The notes below the pieces were generated by a model. It ran no database searches. It was given only the letters and a program-made list of their open reading frames with translations, and was not told where the DNA came from. DNA of 64,000 nt from Amycolatopsis coloradensis. GTDB lineage: Bacteria; Actinomycetota; Actinomycetes; Mycobacteriales; Pseudonocardiaceae. This document shows positions 33,931-44,149 of the stretch, in pieces. The position numbers were made by a program, and so were the translations under genes. Where the stretch lies: positions 62,001-126,000 of the forward strand of contig NZ_MQUQ01000001.1 in the NCBI RefSeq assembly GCF_001953865.1. The letters are read 5' to 3'. Position 1 is the first letter of the stretch. Every line of letters starts with the position of its first letter.

Positions 33931-35247
33931 TCATCGGAGTTCCACCTCGGCTCCGCGGTAGAGCGGCCCGACCAGCAGGCTGCCCCAGTTCGGCACCTGA
34001 TCCGGCGTGGTGCCCATGGCGGGCGACACGAGCAGGTCGATCAGCCGCTGCTCGTCCGGGGTGTTCACCACCGAACCACCCGCGCTCCCGCCGGCGGGCA
34101 GCTTGCCGTCCGGGTCGCGCGGCGGCGCGGGTTTGGACGAACCGTCGTCGATCGCGCCGTCCGGCGGGTACTGCGGCCAGCGTCCCGGCGGCGGCACCTC
34201 CGGGTAGCACCGGGGGCCGCGTTTGTCGTTGTACTTCGGCTCGTCGACGCCGGGCAGGTACTTGCCGCGGCTCGGCGTGAACTCGATGGTCACCCGGCTG
34301 ACCTCGGGATGCGCGGTGCCCTTGCCGAACGCGAGTTCCGCGCGCGGCACCGAACCGGCCAGCTGGTTGAGCAGGCACGGGTATTCCGGCGCGTACTTCG
34401 CGAGGACGTCCAACGTGGGCTGGAGGTTGGTGGTGAGGCGAATCAGGTTGTCCTGGTTCACTTTCAGGAAGCTCGTCAGGTCGAGCGAAGCCGCGGTCAC
34501 CGTCGAGTAGACGTCGGCGAGACCGCGCTGGCTCTCGACAAGGGTCTTGCTCGTGGTGGTCAGGTCCGAAAGCGCGGCCAGCAGATCCGGCGCGGCCTTG
34601 TCGTAGATCGCGGCGGCGTCGGCCAGTCCGGTGATGTCGGCCTTGAGATCGGGCAGCGACGGGTTCACCTTCCCGAGATAGTCCGAAAGCCCGGCCAGTG
34701 TCGTGCCGAGTTGCTTGCCCTGACCGTCCAAAGCGGACGCGACGGCGTTGAGGGTGCTCGCCATCTTCTCCGGCTGCACGGCCTGCAACAACGGCATCAC
34801 GTTGCCGAGGACGGTTTCCAGCTCGATCGCGCTGCTGCTGCGGTCCTGCGGGATGACGTCGCCCGCGCCGATGTGACGGTCCGGCTTTCCGGGAATCTGG
34901 AGGGCGACATATCGCTCACCGAACAACGTCTTCGGCAGCAGCCGCGCGGACACGTTCGACGGGATCACCTTGGTCTTGTCCGGTTGCAGCGCCAGATCCA
35001 TCGTCGCGCGGTCGCCGTGGGCCTGGATCGACCGCACCTCGCCGACGACCATCCCGCGCACCTTGACGTCCGCGCCCTCGCGCATCTGGTTGCCGATGCG
35101 GTCGGTCTCCAGTTTCACCAGGGTCACCGTGGTGAAGGCCTTCTGGTAGAACGCGATGGTGGTGACGAAGAACAGCACGACCACCACGAGGAAGACCAGC
35201 CCCAGCACCTGGTGCCGGAGCCGTTTCAGCAGTATCCCCCTGTTCAC
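33931..35247 (-). CDS. mce4A: Mce4A-type MCE family protein
   Basis: 438 residues from GTG 35245-35247, overlapping the YrbE4B stop by 4 nt. Membrane helix at about 12-30, MCE domain (V-T-L-V-K-L-E-T-D-R-I-G then V-K-V-R-G-M-V-V-G-E-V), helical region (V-M-P-L-L-Q-A-V-Q-P-E-K to F-L-K-V-N-Q-D-N-L-I-R), and a long Pro-rich C-terminal tail. First MCE subunit of the sterol importer. Confidence 0.92.
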   Translation of the reverse strand: MNRGILLKRLRHQVLGLVFLVVVVLFFVTTIAFYQKAFTTVTLVKLETDRIGNQMREGADVKVRGMVVGEVRSIQAHGDRATMDLALQPDKTKVIPSNVSARLLPKTLFGERYVALQIPGKPDRHIGAGDVIPQDRSSSAIELETVLGNVMPLLQAVQPEKMASTLNAVASALDGQGKQLGTTLAGLSDYLGKVNPSLPDLKADITGLADAAAIYDKAAPDLLAALSDLTTTSKTLVESQRGLADVYSTVTAASLDLTSFLKVNQDNLIRLTTNLQPTLDVLAKYAPEYPCLLNQLAGSVPRAELAFGKGTAHPEVSRVTIEFTPSRGKYLPGVDEPKYNDKRGPRCYPEVPPPGRWPQYPPDGAIDDGSSKPAPPRDPDGKLPAGGSAGGSVVNTPDEQRLIDLLVSPAMGTTPDQVPNWGSLLVGPLYRGAEVELR

Positions 35248-36092
35248 CCGGAAATCCTCACCGTCGTCGTGGCGCCCCAGATCGCGAGGCTGAGAAAGAA
35301 GTCGAGAACCGAGATCAGCACGATCGACGTCCGCACCGCGCGGCCGACGGCGATGCCGACCCCGGCGGGCCCACCGCTGGCGGTGTAGCCGTAGTAGCAA
35401 TGGGACAGGATGACGAGCACGCTGAAGATGATCACCTTGAGGAACGACCAGAGCACGTCTTCCGGCGGCAGGAACAGGGTGAAGTAGTGGTCGTAGGTGC
35501 CCGCGGACTGGCCGTAGAGCCAGATGGTGATCTGCCGTGAAGCCAGGTAGGACGAGAGCAGGCCGACGGCGTAGAGCGGGACGACCGCGGTGACGCCGGC
35601 GATCACCCGCGTCGTCACGAGGTACGGCAGGCTCGGCACACCCATCACTTCGAGCGCGTCGATCTCCTCGGAGATCTTCATCGCCCCCAGCTGCGCGGTG
35701 AAACCGCAGCCGACGGTGGCCGAAAGCGCGAGCCCGGCGGAAAGCGGCGCGACCTCGCGGGTGTTGAAGTAGGCCGAGATGAACCCGGTCAGCGCCGCGG
35801 TGCCGAGCTGGTTCAGCGCGGAATAGCCCTGCAAGCCGACGATGAGACCGGTGAACAACGTCATCCCGATCATCACGCCGAGCGTCCCGCCGATCACCGC
35901 GAGCGCGCCGGTGCCGAAGCTGACTTCGGTCAGCAGGCGGAAGATCTCGCGGCCGTAACGCCGGATCGTGCGCGGAGTCCAGGCCAGCGCCCGGAAGTAG
36001 AACGACAGCTGGCCCCCGAAGCCTTCCAGCATGGCGCCAGGACGCGCGATGATCTCGAGGGTCCGGTCCGAAACAGCGGGTTCGGCTGCCAT
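35244..36092 (-). CDS. yrbE4B: YrbE4B-type MlaE family permease
   Basis: 282 residues with about six membrane segments. MlaE-family conserved block E-I-D-A-L-E-V-M-G-V-P-S-L-P-Y-L-V and the loop A-P-L-S-A-G-L-A-L-S-A-T-V-G-C-G-F-T-A-Q. With YrbE4A it should form the membrane core of the importer; the ATPase (MceG) is usually encoded elsewhere and is not seen here. It begins 1 nt after the YrbE4A stop. Confidence 0.94.
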   Translation of the reverse strand: MAAEPAVSDRTLEIIARPGAMLEGFGGQLSFYFRALAWTPRTIRRYGREIFRLLTEVSFGTGALAVIGGTLGVMIGMTLFTGLIVGLQGYSALNQLGTAALTGFISAYFNTREVAPLSAGLALSATVGCGFTAQLGAMKISEEIDALEVMGVPSLPYLVTTRVIAGVTAVVPLYAVGLLSSYLASRQITIWLYGQSAGTYDHYFTLFLPPEDVLWSFLKVIIFSVLVILSHCYYGYTASGGPAGVGIAVGRAVRTSIVLISVLDFFLSLAIWGATTTVRISG

Positions 36093-36093
36093 G

Positions 36094-36879
36094 TCACATC
36101 GCCTTCGGCGGGACGATCCGCAGGTAGATCGCGGTCAGTACGACGTTGATCAGGAACAGCAGCAGGAATGTGATCACGACGGCCTGGTTCACCGCGTCGC
36201 CGACGCCTTTCGGCCCGCCCGCCGGGTTGAGCCCGCGGAAGGCCGCGACCACCCCGGCGACGAAACCGTAGAGGAGCGCCTTGAGCTCGCTGATCCACAG
36301 ATCCGGCACCTGCGCCAGCGCGTTGAAGCTGGCGAGGTACGCGCCCGGGGTGCCACCCTGCATGACGACGTTGAAGAAGTAGCCGCCGAGCACGCCGACG
36401 ACGCTCACCAAACCGTTCAGCAGCACCGAAACCACGATCGCGGCCAGGACGCGGGGCACGATCAGGCGCTGGATCGGGTTGACCCCGAGGACCTCCATCG
36501 CGTCGATCTCTTCGCGGATCTTGCGGGCGCCGATGTCGGCGCAGACCGCGCTGCCGCCCGCGCCCGCCACCAGCAGCGCGGTGATCAGCGGGCTCGCCTG
36601 CTGCACGATGGCGAGCGCGCTGGCCGCGCCGGTGAACGACTGCGCGCCGATCTGCTGGGTCAGCGAACCGAGTTGCAGCGCGATGACCGCGCCGAACGGG
36701 ATCGCGACCAGCGCCGTCGGCAGGATGGTGACGCTGGCGAAGAACCAGCATTGCTGAATCCACTCGCGGAACTGGAACGGGCGTTTGAAGATCGCGCGCA
36801 GGACCTCCCACGACAGCGTCGCGAGCCTGCCGACCTGTGTGAGCGCACCCGTACCGGGGACAGACACCGTCGCTCCCAC
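36094..36879 (-). CDS. yrbE4A: YrbE4A-type MlaE family permease
   Basis: 261 residues, about five to six membrane segments. Contains the MlaE block E-I-D-A-M-E-V-L-G-V-N-P-I-Q-R-L-I-V and A-G-A-G-G-S-A-V-C-A-D-I-G-A-R. GTG 36879 follows GGGAGG by 4 nt. It opens the transporter operon, 91 nt after the SDR gene. That gap could hold its own promoter, but none is evident. Confidence 0.94.
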   Translation of the reverse strand: MGATVSVPGTGALTQVGRLATLSWEVLRAIFKRPFQFREWIQQCWFFASVTILPTALVAIPFGAVIALQLGSLTQQIGAQSFTGAASALAIVQQASPLITALLVAGAGGSAVCADIGARKIREEIDAMEVLGVNPIQRLIVPRVLAAIVVSVLLNGLVSVVGVLGGYFFNVVMQGGTPGAYLASFNALAQVPDLWISELKALLYGFVAGVVAAFRGLNPAGGPKGVGDAVNQAVVITFLLLFLINVVLTAIYLRIVPPKAM

Positions 36880-36970
36880 AGAACCTCCCAGTAGCCTGCC
36901 CCGAGTCTTACTCCCCCCGCTGACGCCTCGTTGCGTTAGCGGTGTTCACTCTGCTCTCGGCACCCCCGAT

Positions 36971-37732
36971 CTAAAACTTGAGACCATGCGTGGCGCAGGC
37001 GCCGCCGTCGGCGACGAACTCCGAGCCCGTGCTGTACGAACTTTCGTCACTGGCCAGGAACAGCACGAGTTTCGCGATGTCCTCCGGCTGCCCGACGCGG
37101 CCCAGCGCGACCTTCTTGCCCACCCACGACATGTCGACTTCCCGCCCGCCCGCGGCGGCGGCGACCATCGGGGTGTCGATCGCGCCGGGATGGACCGAAT
37201 TGACCCGGATGTTCTTCGCGCCGAGTTCGAGCGCCGCGACCTTGGTCATCCCGCGGATCGCGAACTTGCTCGCGGTGTAGGCGACGAGATACGGCATCCC
37301 GGCGAGCCCTTCCACAGAGGACACGTTGACGATGGAGCCGCCTCCGGCCCCGGTCATCGGTTCAACGACCGAACGCATCCCGAGAAACGCCCCGATCTGA
37401 TTGACCCGGATGACGCGTTCGTAGTCGGCGAGCGTGGTCTTGCCGAGTTCGGAGAAGTGCAGGATGCCCGCGTTGTTGACCAGCACCGTCGGCGGGCCGA
37501 ACTCGGAAACCGTGCGCTCGATCGCGGCGTCCCACTCGGCCTCATCACCGACGTCGAGATGCTGGTAGACGGCCGATTCACCGAGATCGGCAGCGAGTTT
37601 CTCGCCGTCGAGGTCGTTGATGTCGGCGATCACCACCCGCGCGCCCTCGGCGATGAACAGCCGCGCGGCCGCCTCGCCCTGTCCCCGGGCGCCGCCGGTG
37701 ATCAGGGCGACCTTGCCCTCGAGCCTGCCCAT
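36971..37732 (-). CDS. SDR-family hydroxysteroid dehydrogenase (FabG3-like)
   Basis: 253 residues. Classical SDR: T-G-G-A-R-G-Q-G near 12-19 (NAD binding), N-N-A-G near 87, catalytic S-S-V-E-G-L and Y-T-A-S-K, and the C-terminal S-S-Y-S-T-G-S-E-F-V-A-D-G-G. It resembles the 3-alpha/20-beta-hydroxysteroid dehydrogenases (FabG3, Rv2002), so a steroid alcohol/ketone substrate is likely given the neighbours. ATG 37732 follows AGGAG. Confidence 0.85.
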   Translation of the reverse strand: MGRLEGKVALITGGARGQGEAAARLFIAEGARVVIADINDLDGEKLAADLGESAVYQHLDVGDEAEWDAAIERTVSEFGPPTVLVNNAGILHFSELGKTTLADYERVIRVNQIGAFLGMRSVVEPMTGAGGGSIVNVSSVEGLAGMPYLVAYTASKFAIRGMTKVAALELGAKNIRVNSVHPGAIDTPMVAAAAGGREVDMSWVGKKVALGRVGQPEDIAKLVLFLASDESSYSTGSEFVADGGACATHGLKF

Positions 37733-37748
37733 CGCTATCTCCTCTTGT

Positions 37749-38633
37749 TCACGGCAGCGACATGATTTCGGACGCGGAGAACATGCGTTCCGGGTCCCGA
37801 TCGGCGAAGTAGCCGCCCACACATCCGGCGAGTTCTTCGGTGGTCCACGTGCCGTTGACGGTGTCGAACCGCCGCTCCACCGACGGCGGCCGCATGAGCG
37901 CGACCATCCCGCCGTAGACGAGGAAGACCTGACCGTTGACGCGGTCGGACTCGGGCGAGCAAAGGAAGGACACGAACGGCGCCACGTGGTCGACCGAAAG
38001 CGGGTCGACACCCTCTGGTGCTTCGGCCCCGAAGACGGCTTCGGTCATCGCGGTGCGGGCGCGCGGGCAGATCGCGTTGGCGCGGACGCCGTACCGGGAA
38101 AGGCCGCGCGCGGTGGAGACGGTGAGCGCGGCGATGCCCGCCTTGGCCGCGCCGTAGTTCGGCTGGCCGGGGGCGCCGAGCAGGAACGACTCCGACGCGG
38201 TGTTGACCACCCGGCCGTACACCGGCGCCCCGTCCACTTTGGACTTGTCGCGCCAGTACGCCCCGGCGTTGCGGGAAAGCAGGAAATGCCCGCGCAGGTG
38301 GACGCCGAGCACGGTGTCCCATTCCTCGTCGGACATCGAGAAGAGCATCCGGTCGCGCAGCACGCCCGCGTTGTTGACCAGGACGTGCAGCCCGCCGAAG
38401 TGGTCGACGGCGGCGGTGAGCAGCGCGTCCGCGGTCGCGGATTCCGAGACGTCACCGGTGACCGCGACGGCCTTGCCGCCCTCGGCCTCGATCTCGTCGG
38501 CCACCGCCCGCGCCGCGGCCGAGACGTCGTTGACCACCACCGACGCGCCCGCTGCGGCCAGCGCCAGTGCCTCCGCCCGGCCGAGTCCCGCGCCGGCTCC
38601 GGTCACGATGGCCGTCTTGCCGTCCAAGCTCAC
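37749..38633 (-). CDS. SDR dehydrogenase, Hsd4A/MFE-2-like
   Basis: 294 residues from GTG 38631-38633 with GAGGAGG 6 nt upstream. SDR motifs G-A-G-A-G-L-G near 11, N-N-A-G near 95, S-E-S, and Y-G-A-A-K. It resembles the dehydrogenase unit of peroxisomal multifunctional enzyme 2 and Rv3502c (Hsd4A), which acts on 17-beta-hydroxysteroids and beta-hydroxyacyl-CoA. It lies beside yrbE4A in mce4 loci. The next SDR gene starts 16 nt after its stop. Confidence 0.87.
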   Translation of the reverse strand: MSLDGKTAIVTGAGAGLGRAEALALAAAGASVVVNDVSAAARAVADEIEAEGGKAVAVTGDVSESATADALLTAAVDHFGGLHVLVNNAGVLRDRMLFSMSDEEWDTVLGVHLRGHFLLSRNAGAYWRDKSKVDGAPVYGRVVNTASESFLLGAPGQPNYGAAKAGIAALTVSTARGLSRYGVRANAICPRARTAMTEAVFGAEAPEGVDPLSVDHVAPFVSFLCSPESDRVNGQVFLVYGGMVALMRPPSVERRFDTVNGTWTTEELAGCVGGYFADRDPERMFSASEIMSLP

Positions 38634-38662
38634 TCCAGGCCTCCTCGCCTCTCCGCACACAT

Positions 38663-38676
38663 TAGAATCTGTTCTT
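38663..38676. promoter_or_regulatory. Weak KstR-like site
   Basis: TAGAATCTGTTCTT resembles the KstR consensus TnnAACnnGTTnnA with two mismatches. It lies 30 nt before the Hsd4A-like gene, in the gap after the ferredoxin gene. Confidence 0.4.
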
Positions 38677-38704
38677 GCTGCGTGCAAGGTCCAAATAGAC
38701 GGCA

Positions 38705-38896
38705 CTAACCACGTATGAGCAGGGCGTTTTTCGGACAGCTCGCCACGGCTTGAGTAACGCGTTCTACTTGATCCCGTGGAACTTCGGCCGACGTGAGGAC
38801 CAGCTCCTCCTCGTCGTCGAGATCGAAGATCTCCGGCGCGAAGCCGACACAGATCGCGTTCGCCTCGCAGAGCGAGCGATCGACGTCGATCTCCAT
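38705..38896 (-). CDS. fdxD: Ferredoxin (FdxD-like)
   Basis: 63 residues from ATG 38894-38896 with GAGGAGG before it. Small actinobacterial 3Fe-4S type: the first cysteines lie in L-C-E-A-N-A-I-C-V-G and the last in S-C-P-K-N-A-L. Such ferredoxins serve cytochrome P450s. Its place divergent from fadE26 matches Rv3503c, so it probably supports steroid-side-chain oxidation. The partner P450 is not in the window. Confidence 0.88.
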   Translation of the reverse strand: MEIDVDRSLCEANAICVGFAPEIFDLDDEEELVLTSAEVPRDQVERVTQAVASCPKNALLIRG

Positions 38897-38927
38897 ATTC
38901 CCTCCTCGCCGCCATACCTGGTACAAC

Positions 38928-38941
38928 TAGAACAGGTTCTA
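38928..38941. promoter_or_regulatory. KstR operator (steroid catabolism repressor site)
   Basis: TAGAACAGGTTCTA: a perfect palindrome matching the KstR consensus TnnAACnnGTTnnA. It lies between the divergent fdxD (start 38896) and fadE26 (start 39000), so one site could repress both transcripts. Confidence 0.85.
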
Positions 38942-38999
38942 CCCTACCGCCGCGAGCGGCCATGGCACCAGTAACGAGCACCGACGGCAGAGGTGACGG

Positions 39000-40181
<1,182 letters not shown>

Positions 40182-40190
40182 GAGGCATTG

Positions 40191-41267
40191 ATGGACTTCT
40201 CGCTCACCGAAGCGCAGCAGGACCTCGCGTCGCTCACGCGCCGGATCCTCACGGACAAGGTCACCCCCGACGTGCTGGGGTCACACGGTTCCGGCGGGTT
40301 CGACGCTCCACTGTGGACTTTCCTGGCCCAGGCGGGCGTGGTGGACGCCGCGCTGCCACAGAGTGTCGGTGGCGGCGGGTTCGGGCTGCTGGAGCAGTGT
40401 TCCGTACTGGCCGAGATCGGCCGCGCGGTCGCGCCCGTGCCGTACCTGACGTCGGTCGTCATGGCCGCGGCCGCGGTCGCCGAGTTCGGGGACGGGCGCT
40501 TGGCCGAGCAGTGGGTCGTCCCGGTCCTGCGTGGCGAGCACGTCCTCGCGGTGGCGCTGCCGGACTACGGCGTGCCGTGCGGCTTCACCGCCGAGGCCGA
40601 CGGCGGCGGCGGCTGGCGGCTCACCGGCGCCCAGACCGCGGTGTCTTCGGGCGCGTTCGCGCACGGATTCCTCGTGGAGGCCGCGATCGACGGCGGTCGT
40701 CAGGTGTTCCTGCTCGACCGGGACTCGGTGACCGTCTCGCCGCAGCGGACCGTCGACCACGCCGACGCCGCGCTCATGGAACTGTCCGGTGCGAAGGCGT
40801 CCGTCTCGCTGGGCGATGTCGGTGAATGGCTGCGGTTGCGGGGCACGATCGGTGTCTGCGCGCAACAACTCGGCGTCGTCGAACGGGCGCTGGAGCTGAC
40901 CGCGGCGTACGCGCGGGAGCGCGAACAGTTCGGCCACCCCATCGGGAGCTTCCAGGCGGTGCGGCAACGGCTCGCCGACGCCTATGTCGACGTCGAAGCC
41001 GTCCGGTTGACGTTGTGGCAGGCCGCCTGGCGGCTGAGCGAAGGGCTTCCGGCGGCCGAAGAGGTCGCGACGGCGAAGTTCTGGGCGGCCGAGGCCGGAC
41101 ACCGCGTCGCGCACACCGCCGTGCACGTCCACGGCGGGGTCGGCATCGACGTCGACCACACGCTGCACCGCTACTTCGTCGCGGCGAAACGGCTGGAGTT
41201 CACGCTGGGCGGGGCGACCGCGCAGGCGCGCGGGCTCGGCGACCTCCTGGCCGCGGACCCGGCATGA
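40191..41267 (+). CDS. fadE27: Acyl-CoA dehydrogenase, FadE27-like partner
   Basis: 358 residues from ATG 40191 with GGAGG 5 nt before. Smaller and more diverged than FadE26: F-S-L-T-E-A-Q-Q-D-L opening, R-E-R-E-Q-F-G-H-P-I-G-S-F-Q-A and H-V-H-G-G-V-G-I. In the heterotetramer the two subunits share each flavin site, and this type lacks some FAD residues of homomeric enzymes. Its stop overlaps the ligase start by 4 nt. Confidence 0.92.
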   Translation: MDFSLTEAQQDLASLTRRILTDKVTPDVLGSHGSGGFDAPLWTFLAQAGVVDAALPQSVGGGGFGLLEQCSVLAEIGRAVAPVPYLTSVVMAAAAVAEFGDGRLAEQWVVPVLRGEHVLAVALPDYGVPCGFTAEADGGGGWRLTGAQTAVSSGAFAHGFLVEAAIDGGRQVFLLDRDSVTVSPQRTVDHADAALMELSGAKASVSLGDVGEWLRLRGTIGVCAQQLGVVERALELTAAYAREREQFGHPIGSFQAVRQRLADAYVDVEAVRLTLWQAAWRLSEGLPAAEEVATAKFWAAEAGHRVAHTAVHVHGGVGIDVDHTLHRYFVAAKRLEFTLGGATAQARGLGDLLAADPA

Positions 41268-42775
41268 CGCCCACGGTCACGGATCTCCTGCTCGCCCGGG
41301 CAGAAGACCCGTCGACCGGGCTGCTGTTCGAGGACCGGCGCTGGTCCTGGGCCGAACACGTCCGAACCTGCGCCGGTCACGCCGCCACGCTCACCGCGAT
41401 GCTGCGGCCCGGCGGGCATTTCGGGCTGCTCGCGGACAACGTCCCGGAGTTCTCGTTCCTGCTCGGCGGCGCGGCGCTTTCCGGCCATGTCCTGGTCGGC
41501 CTGAACCCGACGCGCCGGGGCACGGCGCTGGCCCGCGACGTCGCGCTGGCCGATTGCGAGCTGGTGTTCGCGGAGGAGAAGTACCTTCCACTGCTGTCCG
41601 AGACGACCGTCCCGGTGCTGCCGCTGAGCGATCTCGAACCGCCGCGGGAGGCGGTCGTTCCCGTGGCCGCGAGGCCCGAAGACCTGCTCATGCTGATCTT
41701 CACCTCCGGTACCAGCGGGGACCCGAAGGCCGTCCGGTGCACACACGGCAAAGTCGCCTATCCCGGCGAGATGCTGGCCACCCGGTTCGGGCTGTCCACC
41801 CAGGACACCGTGTACGTGTCGATGCCGATGTTCCACTCCAACGCCATCATGGCGGGCTGGTCGGTCGGGCTCGCCGCGGGTGCGGGCATCGCGCTGCGGC
41901 GGCGGTTCTCCGCCTCCGGATTCCTGCCGGACATCCGGAAGTTCGGGGCGACGTACGCCAACTACGTCGGCAAGCCACTGTCTTATGTGCTCGCTACTCC
42001 CGAGCGGGATGGCGACGCCGACAACCCGCTGAAACTGGTCTACGGCAACGAAGGCGCGGAAGCGGACCTCGCCGCGTTCGGCATCCGGTTCGGCTGTCAC
42101 GTGGCCGACGCGTTCGGTTCGACCGAGGGCGGCGTGAACTTCGGCCGGGACGCCACCACGCCGTCCGGTTCACTCGGCCGTCTGCTCGACGGGATCGCGA
42201 TCCTCGACCCGGAGACCGGGAAACCCTGTCCCCCGGCGGAATTCGACGCCGCCGGGAAGCTGCTCAACGCCGCCGAGTCGGTCGGCGAACTGGTCAACAC
42301 CGGTGGCGCGGGCTTCTTCGCCGGGTACTACGGCGATCCCGACGCCGAGGCCGAGCGGATGCGCGACGGCATGTACCACACCGGAGACCTGGCGTACCTC
42401 GACGCGGACGGCTACTGCTACTTCGCCGGCCGGCTCGGCGACTGGCTCCGCGTCGACGGCGAGAACCTCGGCACCGCCCCGATCGAACGCGTGCTCCTCC
42501 GGCATCCCGCCGTCCGCGAGGCGGCCGTGTACGGGGTGCCGGATCCGCGGGTGGGCGACCAGATGATGGCCGCGCTGGTCTGCCGGGCACCGGTCGACGC
42601 GGGCGAACTCGCCGCTTTCGTGGCGGCGCAAGGCGATCTCGGGCCGAAACAGCGGCCTCGCTTCGTTCGGGTGGTCGAGGAACTACCGCGGACGGCGACG
42701 CACAAGGTACTCAAGCGGGAGCTGGCGGCGGACGGCCCCGGCAACGCCTGGGAACTCCGGTACCCCCACCCCTGA
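41264..42775 (+). CDS. fadD17: Acyl-CoA ligase, FadD17-like
   Basis: 503 residues. AMP-forming ligase: F-T-S-G-T-S-G-D-P-K near 146-155, F-G-S-T-E-G-G, Y-H-T-G-D-L near 370 and a C-terminal K-V-L-K-R-E. FadD17 activates the steroid side-chain acid before beta-oxidation. ATG 41264 overlaps the FadE27 stop (ATGA). It ends the plus-strand steroid unit; a 30-bp perfect palindrome begins 3 nt after its stop. Confidence 0.92.
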   Translation: MTPTVTDLLLARAEDPSTGLLFEDRRWSWAEHVRTCAGHAATLTAMLRPGGHFGLLADNVPEFSFLLGGAALSGHVLVGLNPTRRGTALARDVALADCELVFAEEKYLPLLSETTVPVLPLSDLEPPREAVVPVAARPEDLLMLIFTSGTSGDPKAVRCTHGKVAYPGEMLATRFGLSTQDTVYVSMPMFHSNAIMAGWSVGLAAGAGIALRRRFSASGFLPDIRKFGATYANYVGKPLSYVLATPERDGDADNPLKLVYGNEGAEADLAAFGIRFGCHVADAFGSTEGGVNFGRDATTPSGSLGRLLDGIAILDPETGKPCPPAEFDAAGKLLNAAESVGELVNTGGAGFFAGYYGDPDAEAERMRDGMYHTGDLAYLDADGYCYFAGRLGDWLRVDGENLGTAPIERVLLRHPAVREAAVYGVPDPRVGDQMMAALVCRAPVDAGELAAFVAAQGDLGPKQRPRFVRVVEELPRTATHKVLKRELAADGPGNAWELRYPHP

Positions 42776-42777
42776 CT

Positions 42778-42846
42778 CCCGCGTTTCGTCCTCTAGTTGC
42801 GGTAGTTCGCGTTGCCAACTACCGCAACTAGAGGACGAAACGCGGG
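42778..42846. repeat. Family-A gene-end palindrome, copy 4 (best preserved)
   Basis: 30-bp perfect arms 42778-42807 and 42817-42846, 9-nt loop. It starts 3 nt past the FadD17-like gene stop. It contains the TCGTCCTCTAGTTGCGGT arm shared with the copies at 7630, 15863 and 22970. Confidence 0.92.
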
Positions 42847-42873
42847 GTGGGTGGGATCCCTACGTTCGGTGCC

Positions 42874-43209
42874 ATGACACGAACACCGCGCCGGATCGGC
42901 GTCCTCGCCACCGCGCTCGCACTGCCCGCCGTACTCGTCACGTCGTCCGCGTCGGCGGCACCCGTCCGCTTCGGCCTTTCCGCACCGACCGGCCCGTACG
43001 CGGTCGGCAGCACCGACCTGCACCTGGTCGATCACTCCCGCCAGGACCCGCGGGTTCCCGGCGTCACGCGGGAACTGATGGTCACCGTGCGGTACCCGGC
43101 CCTGCCGAGCGGGAAACCGAGGGCGCCGTACATGGCGCCGGGAATCGCGGAGTTCACCGGCCACGATGCGGGCCTCGCGGCGCGGTCTCCCCAGGACTGG
43201 GATTCCTGA
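42874..43209 (+). pseudogene. Truncated exported alpha/beta hydrolase
   Basis: 111 residues. An N-terminal signal peptide (Arg-rich start, hydrophobic core, A-S-A-A-P cut) and the beginning of a PAF-acetylhydrolase/lipase-like domain (F-G-L-S-A-P-T-G-P-Y-A-V-G). It ends abruptly at residue 111 without the catalytic region; relatives are about 400 residues long. The next gene starts 28 nt later, so the rest seems deleted. Confidence 0.65.
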
Positions 43210-43237
43210 TCGGCGCCGTTCCCGGCAGACTGTCGGC

Positions 43238-44149
43238 GTGACACGTCTGAGGAAGCACTGGCTCTGGCCGCTCGTGATCAGCGTGCTCGCACTCATCGCC
43301 TTCGCCGGGCTCGGCCTGCTGACCCGGGCGGTGCTCGGCTCGCGGGGCAACCGGGCGCTGGCGGACACCGGCGAGTTCGGGGTGTGGTCGCTGCTGATCG
43401 GGGCGTCGGCGGTGCTGTTCGCCTTCCTGTTCGCGCACTCGGTCCACCTGACTGCCTGGCGCCGTCTGGCCGGTGTCGCGCTGTGGAAACCGGCGCTGGC
43501 GTACGGGATCTTCGCGGCGATCCTGTTCGCGTTCCAGTGGAAGGCCGGTTCGCCGATCGGAGACCTCAAGCCCACGACGGCGATCGGGATCTCGCGGACC
43601 CTGCTCGCGCTCGGCCTGATCGCGGCGGCGCCCGCGGTACTGGGCCTGTGGCTCAACCACACCCGCCTGCGCCGGATCTCGCGGGTGCTCGACGGCGAAA
43701 CGCGGGCGCGCGCGGACGACGTGCTCGGCGAACTCCTCGACTGCAAGCGCGCCAACGAGGTCTGTCTCACGGTACTGGCGCTCATCGTGTCCACGGCGGT
43801 CATCGACGCCGGGGCCCAGCGCCGGGCGTTCCTCGCGACCGGGACCCCGAAGGAAGCCTTCCCGGCGGAAAGCGTGCTGCTCTACGGCGCGCTGTTCACC
43901 GCGATCTCGCTGCTGCTCTACGTTCCGGTGTTCCTCGCGTGGAAGACCCGGTCCGTGCGGCTGGTGGACGAGATCTACCCGCTGCCGCGCGACGCGCGTC
44001 CCACCGAGGACTGGCTGGCGGGCCGTGCCCGCCTGACCCAGCTTCTGGGCACCGACGCCACCGTGGGCAAGACCGTCACGGTGGCGTTCGGGATCCTCGC
44101 GCCGCTGGCGGTGAGCGCGCTCAGCGTGGCGATCCCCGGACTCAAGTAG
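43238..44149 (+). CDS. Membrane protein of unknown function
   Basis: 303 residues from GTG 43238, with about six hydrophobic segments: near residues 8-28, 45-65, 84-104, 113-135, 180-200 and 225-245, plus one at the C-terminus. The Arg-rich loops should face the cytoplasm. I recognise no family or catalytic motif. Its last 8 nt overlap the end of the convergent acyl-CoA synthetase gene. Confidence 0.75.
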   Translation: MTRLRKHWLWPLVISVLALIAFAGLGLLTRAVLGSRGNRALADTGEFGVWSLLIGASAVLFAFLFAHSVHLTAWRRLAGVALWKPALAYGIFAAILFAFQWKAGSPIGDLKPTTAIGISRTLLALGLIAAAPAVLGLWLNHTRLRRISRVLDGETRARADDVLGELLDCKRANEVCLTVLALIVSTAVIDAGAQRRAFLATGTPKEAFPAESVLLYGALFTAISLLLYVPVFLAWKTRSVRLVDEIYPLPRDARPTEDWLAGRARLTQLLGTDATVGKTVTVAFGILAPLAVSALSVAIPGLK

